Source: Leptolyngbya sp. NIES-2104
GTDB taxonomy: Bacteria > Cyanobacteriota > Cyanobacteriia > Leptolyngbyales > Leptolyngbyaceae
Assembly: GCF_001485215.1 (NCBI RefSeq)
Contig: NZ_BBWW01000001.1
Location: 3,286,001-3,350,000 of the forward strand
Direction of reading: 5' to 3'
Length of the DNA stretch: 64,000 nucleotides
Shown here one piece after another: positions 44,064-52,033 of this stretch. The notes beneath the pieces were generated by a model that searched no databases, had not been told where the DNA came from, and worked only from the letters and a program-made list of their open reading frames with translations. The position numbers were made by a program, and so were the translations under genes. How positions within the stretch are numbered: the stretch's first letter is position 1; each line of letters begins with the position of its first letter.

Positions 44064-44561
44064 ATGGCAACCCTTCAAAAGATCACTCCCTCCTTATGGT
44101 TTGACGATCGCGCCAAAGAGGCAGCAGAGTTCTACATCGGAATCTTTCCAAATTCAAAAATCGTCAATATCTCGCACTACGGAGAAGCGGGAGAAGAGAT
44201 TCACGGCAAGCCAGCAGGCTCAGTTCTGATGGTATCTTTCGAGCTAGATGGGCAAACGTTTACTACCCTCAACGGCGGTCCAGATTTCAAATTTAATGAG
44301 GCAATCTCGTTTCAAGTGGACTGCGAAGATCAAGCCGAAGTGGATTATTTCTGGGATAAGCTATCGATGGGCGGCGATCCGGCGGCGCAGCAGTGTGGCT
44401 GGCTCAAAGACCAATACGGCGTTTCTTGGCAAATTGTCCCCAGAGTGATGATCGAGATGCTCAATGATCCCGATGCGGAAAAATCTCAAAGAGCGATGAC
44501 CGCCATGATGAAAATGAAGAAGATCGACATTGATCAAATCAAGCGGGCTTACGAGGGATAG
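44064..44561 (+). CDS. VOC family protein (PhnB / 3-demethylubiquinone methyltransferase-like)
   Basis: The 165-residue protein begins MATLQKITPSLWFDDRAKEAAEFYIGIFPNSKIVNISHYGEAGEEIHGKPAGSVLMVSFELDGQTFTTLNGGPDFKFNEAISFQVDC, the PhnB-like VOC signature; the second part is YFWDKLSMGGDPAAQQCGWLKDQYGVSWQIVPRVM. Despite the historical name, members are not proven methyltransferases. It follows the previous VOC gene after 61 bp and completes the ECF42-DUF1579-DGPF-VOC-VOC unit, after which remnants begin. Confidence 0.9.
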   Translation: MATLQKITPSLWFDDRAKEAAEFYIGIFPNSKIVNISHYGEAGEEIHGKPAGSVLMVSFELDGQTFTTLNGGPDFKFNEAISFQVDCEDQAEVDYFWDKLSMGGDPAAQQCGWLKDQYGVSWQIVPRVMIEMLNDPDAEKSQRAMTAMMKMKKIDIDQIKRAYEG

Positions 44562-44681
44562 TCTTTCATCGACAAAAAGAGTCTGCTCAATTTGTCGATC
44601 TTGTGAACCTTCATTCGACGATTGAGTCGAGCAAGCGTTTGGTCGCAAGTCGATACCATCACTACAAAATCAAACAGGAGT

Positions 44682-44807
44682 TACCTGATAGAACCCTACC
44701 CGCAGGTCCGAGACTATTACTCGCGGGCACAATCTCGACCAGCTTGGCAGCAAACTCTCAATCTCTATGCACAACGGGTTGGCGCAAGCATCGAAGATAT
44801 TCGCTAG
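44682..44807 (+). pseudogene. C-terminal remnant of a glutathione S-transferase
   Basis: The frame YLIEPYPQVRDYYSRAQSRPAWQQTLNLYAQRVGASIEDIR matches the final helix region of GSTs (RPAWQ...LYAQRLGVSVEEIR type) and ends at a stop at 44805-44807. The upstream 120 bp (44562-44681) hold no recognisable earlier GST sequence. The following 44808-45070 shows nothing further. The remnant is a trace of a gene lost next to the ECF42 cluster. Confidence 0.65.
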
Positions 44808-45070
44808 CCCCCATTATCCGGCTGGAGCGGACTGCCGAAAGATTGCAAAAGCAACACCTGACCATTCGATGAAAGCGAGGTGCCATCCAACAATCCCGTT
44901 GCACACTAATCCTATCAAGTGGGTTGGTGGAGTCCGAAAGTTACTAGCGGCGGGTGAAGCGGGTCGTTGAGATGCTTGAATGTAACACTGCACTTCTAAT
45001 ACGCTTCTTTTGTACCCATCGTTCTTGATTTTTCTCATGCACATCATTCTTGAGTAATTAGGACTTCTCT

Positions 45071-45337
45071 CTACAAACAGCTAAACAGGCTGGTGTAATC
45101 AATACCTTCTTTCCAGCCGATTTTATATTGCCAATGGTCGCCCCACGCGATATCGGTCAACTGGCAGCGCGTCTGATGACAGAGCCGATAGAGAATGTAG
45201 GGTTACACAACATCGAAGGACCAGAAAGATATTCTTCGAGAGATGTCGCAGCAGCATTTGCCAAAGCTTTACGAAAACCAATCAATGTTACCCTTGCAGA
45301 GCGAACCGTCTGGGAAATACTGACTGACCCCACATAA
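45071..45337 (+). pseudogene. C-terminal remnant of an NmrA-type protein
   Basis: An open frame reads SLQTAKQAGVINTFFPADFILPMVAPRDIGQLAARLMTEPIENVGLHNIEGPERYSSRDVAAAFAKALRKPINVTLAER, matching the middle and later part of NmrA-like proteins (FFPADF, LPMVAPRDIG, the EGPERYS block). The N-terminal cofactor loop is absent and the end (TVWEILTDPT) is shorter than usual. No ribosome site or start in a suitable place is seen. Confidence 0.65.
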
Positions 45338-45347
45338 TCAGACTACC

Positions 45348-45848
45348 TCACCTGACCCTTGCTAAAATTTGTTGCAACGTATTGATACTTTGCTCCACGG
45401 TTTGACCAGATGTATCGATGACAATGCGCTCTGTATCCCACCGTTCATACTTCCGGTTCACGACAGCGTTCCATGTTGGAAGCTCAAACCCAGCAATGTC
45501 TGTGGAGCGGTTTTCGACTCGATGCTGGTGTTCTACATTATCCGAGCAGACAATCTCAATTTCAACAAACGGCACATGGGTTTGCAGGGCAACTTCGCGC
45601 CAAGCAGTCCGGGTAATTGGCAAAGGGTTGACAGAATCGGCAACAACACTCAACCCTAGGCGAAGATTGTCTTCAGCTAGACGGTAAGCAATTCCGTAGC
45701 CTTCTGAGCCTGCAATCAGACTTCCGGTTTGGCGAAGTAGATGCTCAATCGTATCAATCCGTAGATAAACACACCGTCGATCGCGAGCGAGGAACTGTGA
45801 GAGTGTTGTTTTACCCGTTCCTGGTAATCCACCAAAGATATAAAGCAT
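45348..45848 (-). CDS. P-loop kinase-like protein
   Basis: Read from ATG 45848 (MLYIFGGLPGTGKTTLSQFLARDRRCVYLRIDTIEHLL) the 166-residue protein has a Walker A motif G7-L-P-G-T-G-K-T-T15 and the short core of small kinases or zeta-toxin-like P-loop proteins (SVVADSVNPLPITRTAWREVALQTHVPFVEIEIVCSD, then the lid-like RVENRSTDIAGFELPTWNAVVNRKYERWD). It is probably a phosphotransferase for a small molecule (aminoglycoside- or adenylylsulfate-kinase-like). The start lies five bases after the stop of a decayed MerR gene, suggesting former co-transcription. Confidence 0.83.
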   Translation of the reverse strand: MLYIFGGLPGTGKTTLSQFLARDRRCVYLRIDTIEHLLRQTGSLIAGSEGYGIAYRLAEDNLRLGLSVVADSVNPLPITRTAWREVALQTHVPFVEIEIVCSDNVEHQHRVENRSTDIAGFELPTWNAVVNRKYERWDTERIVIDTSGQTVEQSINTLQQILARVR

Positions 45849-45853
45849 ATTCC

Positions 45854-46075
45854 CTAACACTGCATTGCTCGACTCATACATTCCATTAAAGCAGCATCGA
45901 TTTCCTGTTGATACATCTAGTTCAACGATCGCTCAATTAATTCCAGCGTCGCCACCCGTGAATTCCTTGATTGAAGAAGTAAGGAATTGGCTTTGCACGC
46001 CCGCACCAACCGAGTTGTGAGGACAGATAGCCTTTGACGATCGCTTGGGTAATTTCCCTTGCTCGAATCTTCAAT
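45854..46075 (-). pseudogene. Remnant of a second TipAS-type MerR regulator
   Basis: The minus strand reads, with frame breaks, LTTRLVRACKANS then LELIERSLN, an in-frame stop, and MYQQEIDAALMECMSRAMQC before TAG at 45854-45856. This matches the end of the MerR/TipAS protein at 37104-37741 (LARRCRSLIEELTGGD, RSLNTMYQQE, ALAAYMSRAMQR). The rest is gone. So the window holds two damaged copies of the same regulator type, this one preceding the P-loop kinase. Confidence 0.65.
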
Positions 46076-46076
46076 A

Positions 46077-46721
46077 TCAGAATTGATTTGTATCGTATTG
46101 ATTCACTGTATCCTCAAACGCTTGGGGAGCAGTCGTAATTCTAAGCTTCTGAAAGTATTCTTTCGGCATAAATTTCTCTAGAATCGGCAGGCATTCATCC
46201 AAATCGTTTTTTCTGATGCCGAAGTTACCGCCTGAAAGTAACGAAAACCCAAAATCTGAGTAAAGCTTGATTGCCCGAAAACTAGAGGGCTGTGTATGGA
46301 GATAAACAGGATAATCACGCAGTTCCAATTTCTGCATAATCATTGAAAGCAAAGCTCTGCCAATCCCTTGCCCTTCGTAAGCTTTCAAGACTTTAAACCA
46401 TTGAATCGTATTGAATTCGTTGTACGCCTTCCAACTTAAGCAAGTGGCGATGGGGTTATCTTGCTGGTCACAGACAAACAGAGTTTTGGCAAAGAAAAGT
46501 TCTTCCTTTCCGCCATAAGTCGTGGTGAAATAATCAGACATAAACCCCTCATATTCTTTTGCCAAATCAGCATCATCAAAGGGCATCGTTTTCCATAGGT
46601 CTAGCTCATCAGGTCTGCAACTTCTGATAGAGTAGCTAGCTGGCAATTCAATCAGAGCATTGCGATTCAATGTCTCGCACATCATAAAGATATTTTTGTC
46701 GGGTATTTCTTCTTCTTTCAT
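46077..46721 (-). CDS. GNAT family acetyltransferase
   Basis: The 214-residue protein has a GNAT core with acetyl-CoA motif A VLKAYEGQGIGRALLSMIMQKLE (about 120-142, Q/RxxGxG/A type), preceded by the beta-strand DNPIATCLSWKAYNEF and followed by VYLHTQPSSFRAIKLYSDFGFSLL (motif B). The start MKEEEIPDKNIFMMCETLNRNALIELPASYSIRSCRPDELDLW suggests an N-terminal extension. The acceptor is unknown. It lies between MerR remnants and the decayed TnpB; both neighbours are broken but this gene is intact. Confidence 0.88.
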   Translation of the reverse strand: MKEEEIPDKNIFMMCETLNRNALIELPASYSIRSCRPDELDLWKTMPFDDADLAKEYEGFMSDYFTTTYGGKEELFFAKTLFVCDQQDNPIATCLSWKAYNEFNTIQWFKVLKAYEGQGIGRALLSMIMQKLELRDYPVYLHTQPSSFRAIKLYSDFGFSLLSGGNFGIRKNDLDECLPILEKFMPKEYFQKLRITTAPQAFEDTVNQYDTNQF

Positions 46722-46788
46722 TGCCCAGCGATTCAGCTAGAAATTAGGATTAACAGGTGGTTGGCATAGAATTAGGTAAAATTAAGCT

Positions 46789-46821
46789 GCCTAACCCTTC
46801 GTTGCACCCGAAGGGTTAGGC
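46789..46821 (-). terminator. Perfect 13-bp stem hairpin
   Basis: GCCTAACCCTTCG (46789-46801) pairs with CGAAGGGTTAGGC (46809-46821) around a 7-nt loop TTGCACC. On the minus strand the stem starts at the last codon of a VOC remnant and is followed by TTAATTTTA, as a rho-independent terminator of that gene would be. It also lies 68 bp upstream of the leftward GNAT gene. Confidence 0.65.
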
Positions 46822-46872
46822 TTCGGGTTCGTGGCAAACTACTTCAATGTTGTGTCCGTCTGGACCATTGAC
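46816..46872 (-). pseudogene. 3' tail of a VOC-family gene cut by the second tnpB element
   Basis: On the minus strand, immediately after the element end TGTCAA, the frame reads VNGPDGHNIEVVCHEPEA and stops at 46816-46818. This is the standard C-terminal motif of small VOC proteins (PDGHNIE with the metal-ligand Glu). All upstream parts are missing at the other end of the element. Together with 40841-41222 it is the second VOC gene found at a tnpB right end. Confidence 0.7.
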
Positions 46873-48093
46873 ATCCTCACCGGGCTAAAGCCACGGTGAT
46901 TCCAAGAATCACTTCTTAGATCTTTCTGCTTCTTTCCATTACTGGAATGCTCGCAACTGCCATCAGACTTATGCCTTTCCGGTCTTACGTTCGCTCCACA
47001 GACTTTCACCGCAAGCCCTGCGGCAAGAATGTTTTGTGCCGCGTTGATATCTCGGTCATGGTGCATCCCACAGTTTGGGCAGTCCCACTCACGAATATTC
47101 AACGACAACTTTTCAACGATGTGCCCACAGTTGCCACATCGCTTAGAACTCGGAAACCAGCGGTCAATCTTGACCAACGTGCGACCATACCAATCGCACT
47201 TGTATTCGAGTTGTTTGACCAACTCTCCCCAACTTGCGTCACTGATAGAGAGGGCAAGTTTTCGGTTCTTCACCATGTTCTTCACAGCCAAATTCTCGAC
47301 GGCGATGGTTTGGTTTTCACGCACCAATCGAGTCGTCAACTTGTGAAGAGAATCTTTTCTCGCATCAGTGATTTCCTGATGCACCTTTGCGACTTTGAGC
47401 CGCGCTTTGTGTCGATTGTTCGACCCTTTTTGTTTGCGGCTCAACGCCTTTTGAGCTTTTTTCAGCTTGCGGTGTTTCGCTCTAAAGCCTTTAGGGTTTG
47501 CAATCTTTTCACCCGTACTCAGAGCAACCAAGCTCGTTACACCCAAATCAACACAATCTCATTGGAGCATAGGGGCAATGGTTCAATCTCGACATCCACC
47601 AACAAGGAAACAGTCCATCTTCCAGCAGGCGAGAGCTTCACCGTAATCGTGGAAGGAATTGCGCCTTTTGGCAGTTCTCGACTCCAACGGATTGCAAGTG
47701 GTTCAGCGCATTTAGCAAGGAAAACTTGCCCATCTTTCCACTTGAATGCAGACTTGGTGAACTCTGCACTTCCGCCATTGCATTTTTTCTTGAAGGTGGG
47801 ATATTTCGTCCATCAAAGAAGTTGGAGAACGCCTTCTGAAGATGTCTCAATCCCTGCTGCAAGGGAACACAGCTCACTTCATTGAGAAAATCCAAGTCTT
47901 CTTGCTTTTTCCATTGAGTCAGCATTGCAGAGCTTTCAATGTACCCGATTCGCTTGCTCTCACCGTACCAAGCTTCAGTTCTTGCAGCCAAAGCACGGTT
48001 ATAGACCAAACGAGTACAGCCCATCGTGCGTCTCAGCAAAGATTCTTGCTCAGGCGTGGGATAGAAACGGTACTTGAAGGCTTTCTGCGTCAT
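46839..48093 (-). pseudogene. tnpB: tnpB of a second IS200/IS605-type element, frameshifted twice
   Basis: The first part from ATG 48093 reads MTQKAFKYRFYPTPEQESLLRRTMGCTRLVYNRALAARTEAWY and GLRHLQKAFSNFFDG, a normal TnpB start. Near 47810 the phase changes to TKYPTFKKKCNGGSAEFT...WTVSLLVDVEIEPLPL, and near 47565 to CVDLGVTSLVALSTGEKI (first catalytic Asp). The remainder has the Glu (IAVENLAVKNMVKN), the zinc finger (RCGNCG and CPNCG) and the last Asp (DRDINAAQNIL). Two frameshifts make it inactive, though it kept its catalytic residues. It is only distantly related to the TnpB at 39609. Confidence 0.85.
46868..46905 (-). ncRNA. Right end of the second tnpB element (omegaRNA 3' part)
   Basis: On the minus strand GAATCACCG-TGGC-TTTA-GCC-CGGTGAGGATGTCAA forms a stem (TCACCG/CGGTGA plus inner GGC/GCC) with a TTTAG loop and ends TGTCAA, like the end at 40803-40840. 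The tnpB frame reads through it (WNHRGFSPVRMSM). Sharing of this outline by two diverged elements suggests a conserved guide-RNA scaffold end. Confidence 0.6.
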
Positions 48094-48136
48094 GTCTCAC
48101 ACTATAGCGTTTATTCTGTGAGAAGCGTAAGAGATT

Positions 48137-48167
48137 GTAAAGCCGTGCTAGAAGCACGGGGTTTCTA
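48137..48167. repeat. Probable left-end hairpin of the second tnpB element
   Basis: CCGTGC (48143-48148) pairs with GCACGG (48154-48159) around TAGAA, flanked by A-rich and TTTCTACCC sequence, about 50-70 bp upstream of the tnpB start on the minus strand. This is the usual place of the subterminal hairpin recognised by TnpA in IS200/IS605 elements. The exact end is not visible. Confidence 0.5.
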
Positions 48168-48300
48168 CCCATCTTTCTGATGACCAAAGGTTCCAAACGC
48201 TGCTCCACGTACTTTGCGGCAAATCGAACAATGACAGTGATTAGAAACGAGAATGCGATCCTTCGGAGCTTGGCGAAGCCAATCGTGCAATTCATAAGTC
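48165..48300 (-). pseudogene. Remnant of a GFA-family gene
   Basis: On the minus strand the frame reads YELHDWLRQAPKDRILVSNHCHCSICRKVRGAAFGTFGHQKDG and stops at 48165-48167. The block HCHCSICRKVRGAAFGTF is the zinc-binding core of GFA proteins (glutathione-dependent formaldehyde-activating enzyme family). Its preceding CLCGxVR part and everything after are missing; the tnpB left end begins where the protein breaks off. The insertion or an associated deletion truncated it. Confidence 0.6.
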
Positions 48301-48410
48301 AATGAATATTACGAATACTCAATCTACTTTACGATAGAAGCTAGCCCTCTAGATTCGAGCTAGGATGCTCATAAAATTTATGTGATGAAGATTATTGACG
48401 AGGTGCAGTG

Positions 48411-48662
48411 ATGAGAGACATTAGAGACAATACAGGTTTACCAAACAACACAGAAAGCGCGGACTATCTTAGAGGCTACCGAGATGGATTGAAAGACCGA
48501 ATGGCGTTATCTCGACGGCGCTCGGGGACTGGCATTTTAGGAGCAGTGATTGCGATTCTAGTGCTTGCAGGGTTGGGCTATCTACTGTACAACTATTCCA
48601 CGACTGGAAGACTACTTCCCAACAATATCGAGATCACGCCATCGAGACCTGTAGCTCCGTAG
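48411..48662 (+). CDS. Small single-pass membrane protein, unrecognised
   Basis: The 83-residue protein starts at ATG 48411 (MRDIRDNTGLPNNTESADYLRGYRDGLKDRMALSRRRSGTG) after AGGTG, has one membrane helix (ILGAVIAILVLAGLGYLLYNY, about 45-65) and a short polar tail. The N-terminal YLRGYRDGL motif recurs in small cyanobacterial membrane proteins, but no function is known. It converges with the pentapeptide-repeat gene eight bases away. Confidence 0.72.
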   Translation: MRDIRDNTGLPNNTESADYLRGYRDGLKDRMALSRRRSGTGILGAVIAILVLAGLGYLLYNYSTTGRLLPNNIEITPSRPVAP

Positions 48663-48669
48663 AGATGGT

Positions 48670-49209
48670 CTAAGGATGATTCGGATCAGTCTCCAAAAGC
48701 GTCCCTTCTAAGTTTGCACCTTCTAAATTCGCGCCAGTTAGGTTGGCTTCTTCGAGGGCAGCTTCAGCGAGATTGGCTTTGTTGAGATTGGCGATCGCGA
48801 GATCTGCCCCACTTAAGTCAGAGCCTTCTAGATTCGCGCCACTTAAGTCAGCTTGTTGTAGTCCAGCATTCACCAAGTCAGCTTGAGTCAGGTTTGCAAT
48901 CTTTAGATCTGCTTGACTCAAGTTTGCACTGTCCAGAATCGTTGCTTCCAAAATTGCGCCATCTAGGATTGCATCGCTCAAATCGGCTCCGGTTAAATCC
49001 GCTTGGCTTAAATCGGCTCCATTCAGATTTGCACTGCTCAAATTCACATTGTTCAGCCTTGCTCGTTTTAAGTTCGCTCCATCGAGCGATGCCTCACTTA
49101 AATCTGCTCCACTGAGGTTGATGCCTTCCAGCATCGCCTCTTGTAGGTCAATTCTGCTAAAGTCTCTTTCACCTGCTTCATACCGCTCGATGAGTTCTTT
49201 CACGTTCAT
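48670..49209 (-). CDS. Pentapeptide-repeat protein
   Basis: The 179-residue protein begins MNVKELIERYEAGERDFSRIDLQEAMLEGINLSGADLSEASLDGANLKRARL and then consists almost entirely of A(D/N)Lxx pentapeptides (about 28 repeats, residues 20-170), which fold into a right-handed quadrilateral beta-helix. The opening MNVKELIERYEAGERDFSRIDL is very common in cyanobacterial pentapeptide proteins. No membrane segment or enzyme domain is attached. Its role is unknown; DNA-mimicry as in MfpA is only one possibility. Confidence 0.92.
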   Translation of the reverse strand: MNVKELIERYEAGERDFSRIDLQEAMLEGINLSGADLSEASLDGANLKRARLNNVNLSSANLNGADLSQADLTGADLSDAILDGAILEATILDSANLSQADLKIANLTQADLVNAGLQQADLSGANLEGSDLSGADLAIANLNKANLAEAALEEANLTGANLEGANLEGTLLETDPNHP

Positions 49210-49325
49210 ATGATTTCCTCCTGATTAACTCAGATTCTGCGATCGCTTCACCGATCTCACGCTCTGATTCAGATGAGCTAGTGTAACGCACCCGCTTGAG
49301 GTAGCTAGTACTTCTTAGGGCGTAA

Positions 49326-49547
49326 ACGCTGATCTCCAAGGTTCGGCAACTGGAGAATTTTTGGGCAATCTCTCAAGCACAGCGACAATTTGAACAATCT
49401 CTAAAACGACTATCACGCAATTATATCGAAACAGTTCGAGTCTATAGTTTAGTCAATAGTGATCGCAATTCATCTTCAGTTGAACGATCGCGAAGCTGTT
49501 TTGTAACATCGGCGACATTGAATCCTACTATCTCTGCCCAAAGGTAG
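49326..49547 (+). pseudogene. Protein-like remnant without start codon
   Basis: In the 433-bp interval between the pentapeptide gene and the gene at 49643, one plus-strand frame without ATG reads LISKVRQLENFWAISQAQRQFEQSLKRLSRNYIETVRVYSLVNSD and ends at TAG 49545-49547. The amphipathic helical text looks coding but no family is recognised. It may be the end of a lost gene. Nothing else is seen in this interval. Confidence 0.3.
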
Positions 49548-49642
49548 ATCGAGATTGTTTTTAACTACCACCTTTGCCACAGGAGTATGGCAGAAAGCAT
49601 CGTCTAACCTGTTACCCACACAGTACGCAAGGAGAAGACAGC

Positions 49643-50089
49643 ATGATTCCACCTGCACCTGTTCAATCCATTTGGACAACACTTGCAACGGCAACATTAC
49701 TTCCGCTCACCCTGCTTGGTCTGGGAATCCGAGAGCAAGCGGTTGAAGCCCGTCAGAGCCAATCTCAGGGTTCATCTTTACCCAATGGCATCTACCTCTA
49801 CAGTGACGTGCCTCAACCGAATCAGCTTCAACATGAATATGTGTTATTTCAGCATCAGAACGGAAAAGTGGTTGGGGCTTTTTATATGCCGCGCTCTGAG
49901 TTCTCGTGTTTTGCGGGTGAGATGCGCGGGAATACGTTAGATGTGCAAGCAACAGTGATTGGGGAACCGCAATCGATTGAAGCAGACACAGCACTGACGG
50001 GATTCGATTCGATTCGGACAATTAGCGCTAATGACCAGCGGATTCTTGCTGCTTGTCAACAGTCAGAGATTGCTCGATCTGTTGAGTAA
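49643..50089 (+). CDS. Conserved-type cyanobacterial protein, exported or anchored
   Basis: The start is ATG 49643 after AAGGAGAAGAC; the 148-residue product MIPPAPVQSIWTTLATATLLPLTLLGLGIREQAVEARQSQ has a hydrophobic signal or anchor (about 11-31). It continues LPNGIYLYSDVPQPNQLQHEYVLFQHQNGKVVGAFYMPRSEFSCFAGEMRGNTLDVQATVIGEPQS, a beta-rich domain with conserved look, and a C-terminal FDSIRTISANDQRILAACQQ. I recognise the general type as common in cyanobacteria but know no function. Confidence 0.72.
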   Translation: MIPPAPVQSIWTTLATATLLPLTLLGLGIREQAVEARQSQSQGSSLPNGIYLYSDVPQPNQLQHEYVLFQHQNGKVVGAFYMPRSEFSCFAGEMRGNTLDVQATVIGEPQSIEADTALTGFDSIRTISANDQRILAACQQSEIARSVE

Positions 50090-50154
50090 TCGCGATCGAT
50101 GCCTTTCTCAGTGGTCTACCGTAAATTGTTCCCGTTATTCCTATCGATGAATCG

Positions 50155-51027
50155 ATGAGCGCATTGCTTGAGCAAATTCGGTCTAGCCTGCTGAACTTAG
50201 TCGGCGATGGTATTCGCTTGATGCCAGGGTATCTTTTTGCGATCGCCATTCTTCTCATTACCCGGTATATTGCTCGATTTATACAGCGGCTGGTGGCGAT
50301 TGCAGCCCGTCGTACAGTACGAAGCTTGTCGCTTCAGTCGCTGTTCATTCAAACCAGCTATGTTGCCGCTTGGATTGTTGGGGTGCTGATTGCTTGTGTG
50401 ATCGCGATTCCGAGTATGCGTCTAGGAGATATCATTGGCTTGCTCGGTTTGGGTTCAGTAGCGATCGGGTTTGCCTTCCAAGATATTTTCAAGAACTTTC
50501 TCGCGGGTGTCTTACTGCTGCTGAACGAGCCGTTTCGTTTAGGTGATCAGATTATTGTGAATGGTTTTGAGGGAACGGTGGAAGAAATTACCATTCGCTC
50601 CACTCAGATTCGTACCTATGATGGCGAACGAGTTGTGATTCCCAATGCGATCGTCTTCACCAGCCCGGTTCATGTATTGACTGCATTTCCGCATCGACGC
50701 ACGGATCTAGCGTTGGGAATTGACTATCAAACAGCACTACCCGAAGCACTAGATCTCTTGCTTACAACAGTGCTCGAAGTGAAAGGAGTCCTATCTCAGC
50801 CTGCACCTGAAATCGATTTGGTTGAATTTGGTGAAAGTTCGATCAATTTGATGGTGCGCTACTGGACAAAGCCGCAAATTGCAGAAATTCGACAGACCAA
50901 GAGCCGTGTGATCCTTGCGCTTAAAACTGCTTGCGATCATGCTCAGATTGGGATTCCCTACCCGACTCGGAGATTGTATGTTGAACCGCAGCAAAACGGC
51001 TCTTCTACACAGCGATCGCCATCGTGA
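50155..51027 (+). CDS. Small mechanosensitive ion channel (MscS family)
   Basis: The 290-residue protein has three N-terminal membrane segments (LMPGYLFAIAILLITRYIARFI, TSYVAAWIVGVLIACVIAIPS, LGDIIGLLGLGSVAIGFAFQDIFKNFLAGVLLLL). The last, TM3, is followed by the conserved beta domain FRLGDQIIVNGFEGTVEEITIRSTQIRTYDGERVVIPNAIVFTSPVHVLT. This is the MscS core: a channel opened by membrane tension that releases solutes on osmotic downshock. The C-terminal alpha/beta part (DLALGIDYQTALPEALDLLL ... VDLVEFGESSINLMVRYW) is complete. It stands alone. Confidence 0.93.
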   Translation: MSALLEQIRSSLLNLVGDGIRLMPGYLFAIAILLITRYIARFIQRLVAIAARRTVRSLSLQSLFIQTSYVAAWIVGVLIACVIAIPSMRLGDIIGLLGLGSVAIGFAFQDIFKNFLAGVLLLLNEPFRLGDQIIVNGFEGTVEEITIRSTQIRTYDGERVVIPNAIVFTSPVHVLTAFPHRRTDLALGIDYQTALPEALDLLLTTVLEVKGVLSQPAPEIDLVEFGESSINLMVRYWTKPQIAEIRQTKSRVILALKTACDHAQIGIPYPTRRLYVEPQQNGSSTQRSPS

Positions 51028-51279
51028 ATAGCCTTTCAACTCCAGTGGAAAGACAGCTTAATTAAGTTTTATAACGAGTTTAAATCTGATTCACGGCTTT
51101 TACACGGATAGAACGAGATTTACGAATCTATCTAAAGGTGTATTCATCCTCACTCTTTAGATGGAAATGCTCGATCGTAATTCCTTCTATCTTGAGGACA
51201 AGCAAATCAATCACGGGTTTTCCTAGATACACTCAAATCCGTCCTGATATTTGTGTCAGTTCTTCAACCTTGAGTCCTT

Positions 51280-52014
51280 ATGAATCTTTTGACATCACTC
51301 GACCTCGATCGAGCTATTTTTTCGCGCCGTCGTGCCCTGAAATGGGGAATGGTAGGCGTTGGTACTATGCTCCTCGCAACCGCTCCCAAAATGGTGATGG
51401 CACAAACTCGTGCGAAAACACTCACCTTCAATGCAGACGATATTGGTATCCTGAACTTCGCTTTGCTACTCGAAGAACTAGAAGCAGCGTTCTATCCAGC
51501 CGCACTCAAAAGTGGCAAGATTACCAACCCGAAAGAGCGTGATTACTTCAGCATGATCGGTAGCCATGAAGCTTCACATGTGACATTTCTGCGTCAAGTT
51601 TTGGGAAGTAATGCCCTGTTTCAGACTCGCGATCTTAGCTTAAATACTGGCGCACTCAATGCGCTGCTTACAAGCCGAGACAAAATTCTGAACACCGCAG
51701 TGACGCTCGAAGATTTAGGGGTTCATGCCTACAACGGTGCAGGACCAAGCTTAACGAATCCCACCTACATCTTGGCGGCAGGTTCGATCGTCTCGGTCGA
51801 GGGTCGTCATTCTGCGGCAGTGCGACAACTCGCTGGACGACCCAGCACCGAACCGGATCGCGATCGACTTGTGCAAGATGCAAACCTAACTGCAAACCTG
51901 AATCCCTTTAAAGGACGCGCCTACGACGAGCTATACACGCCGAAGCAAGTTGTGGCTGCGGTTAGCTCTTTCAAACTCTTGAACAATCCGATCACTGGAA
52001 CGTTAGTTGCCTAG
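51280..52014 (+). CDS. Exported ferritin-like protein (Tat-type signal)
   Basis: The 244-residue protein carries a twin-arginine-type signal (FSRRRALKWGMVGVGTMLLATAPKMVMAQ, about 14-42) followed by a ferritin-like four-helix domain with helices containing FALLLEELEAAFYPAAL, ISMIGSHEASHVTFLRQVLG, NTAVTLEDLGVHAYNGAG and GSIVSVEGRHSAAVRQLAG. E-x-x-E and E-x-x-H pairs could bind a di-metal centre. This is the Ferritin_2 type found near desiccation-related proteins. The gene for a second such protein follows after 19 bp, so the pair is probably co-expressed. Confidence 0.88.
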   Translation: MNLLTSLDLDRAIFSRRRALKWGMVGVGTMLLATAPKMVMAQTRAKTLTFNADDIGILNFALLLEELEAAFYPAALKSGKITNPKERDYFSMIGSHEASHVTFLRQVLGSNALFQTRDLSLNTGALNALLTSRDKILNTAVTLEDLGVHAYNGAGPSLTNPTYILAAGSIVSVEGRHSAAVRQLAGRPSTEPDRDRLVQDANLTANLNPFKGRAYDELYTPKQVVAAVSSFKLLNNPITGTLVA

Positions 52015-52033
52015 CTCAAGGAATTTCTGAACG

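Noticed and set aside
46947-47885. Long plus-strand ORF (312 codons) opposite the decayed TnpB
   Set aside because: It is antisense to recognisable TnpB coding sequence, is Cys/Phe/Leu rich without domain pattern, and simply reflects codon structure of the other strand.
48408-48662. GTG start of the small membrane protein gene
   Set aside because: ATG at 48411 follows at once and has better spacing to AGGTG.
48670-49209. Tandem DNA repeats as a mobile or CRISPR feature
   Set aside because: The periodicity is 15 bp and comes from the pentapeptide codons of an intact gene.
51028-51279. Possible tRNA or ncRNA in the gap before the ferritin-like gene
   Set aside because: AT-rich leader without cloverleaf or strong stem; nothing supportable.
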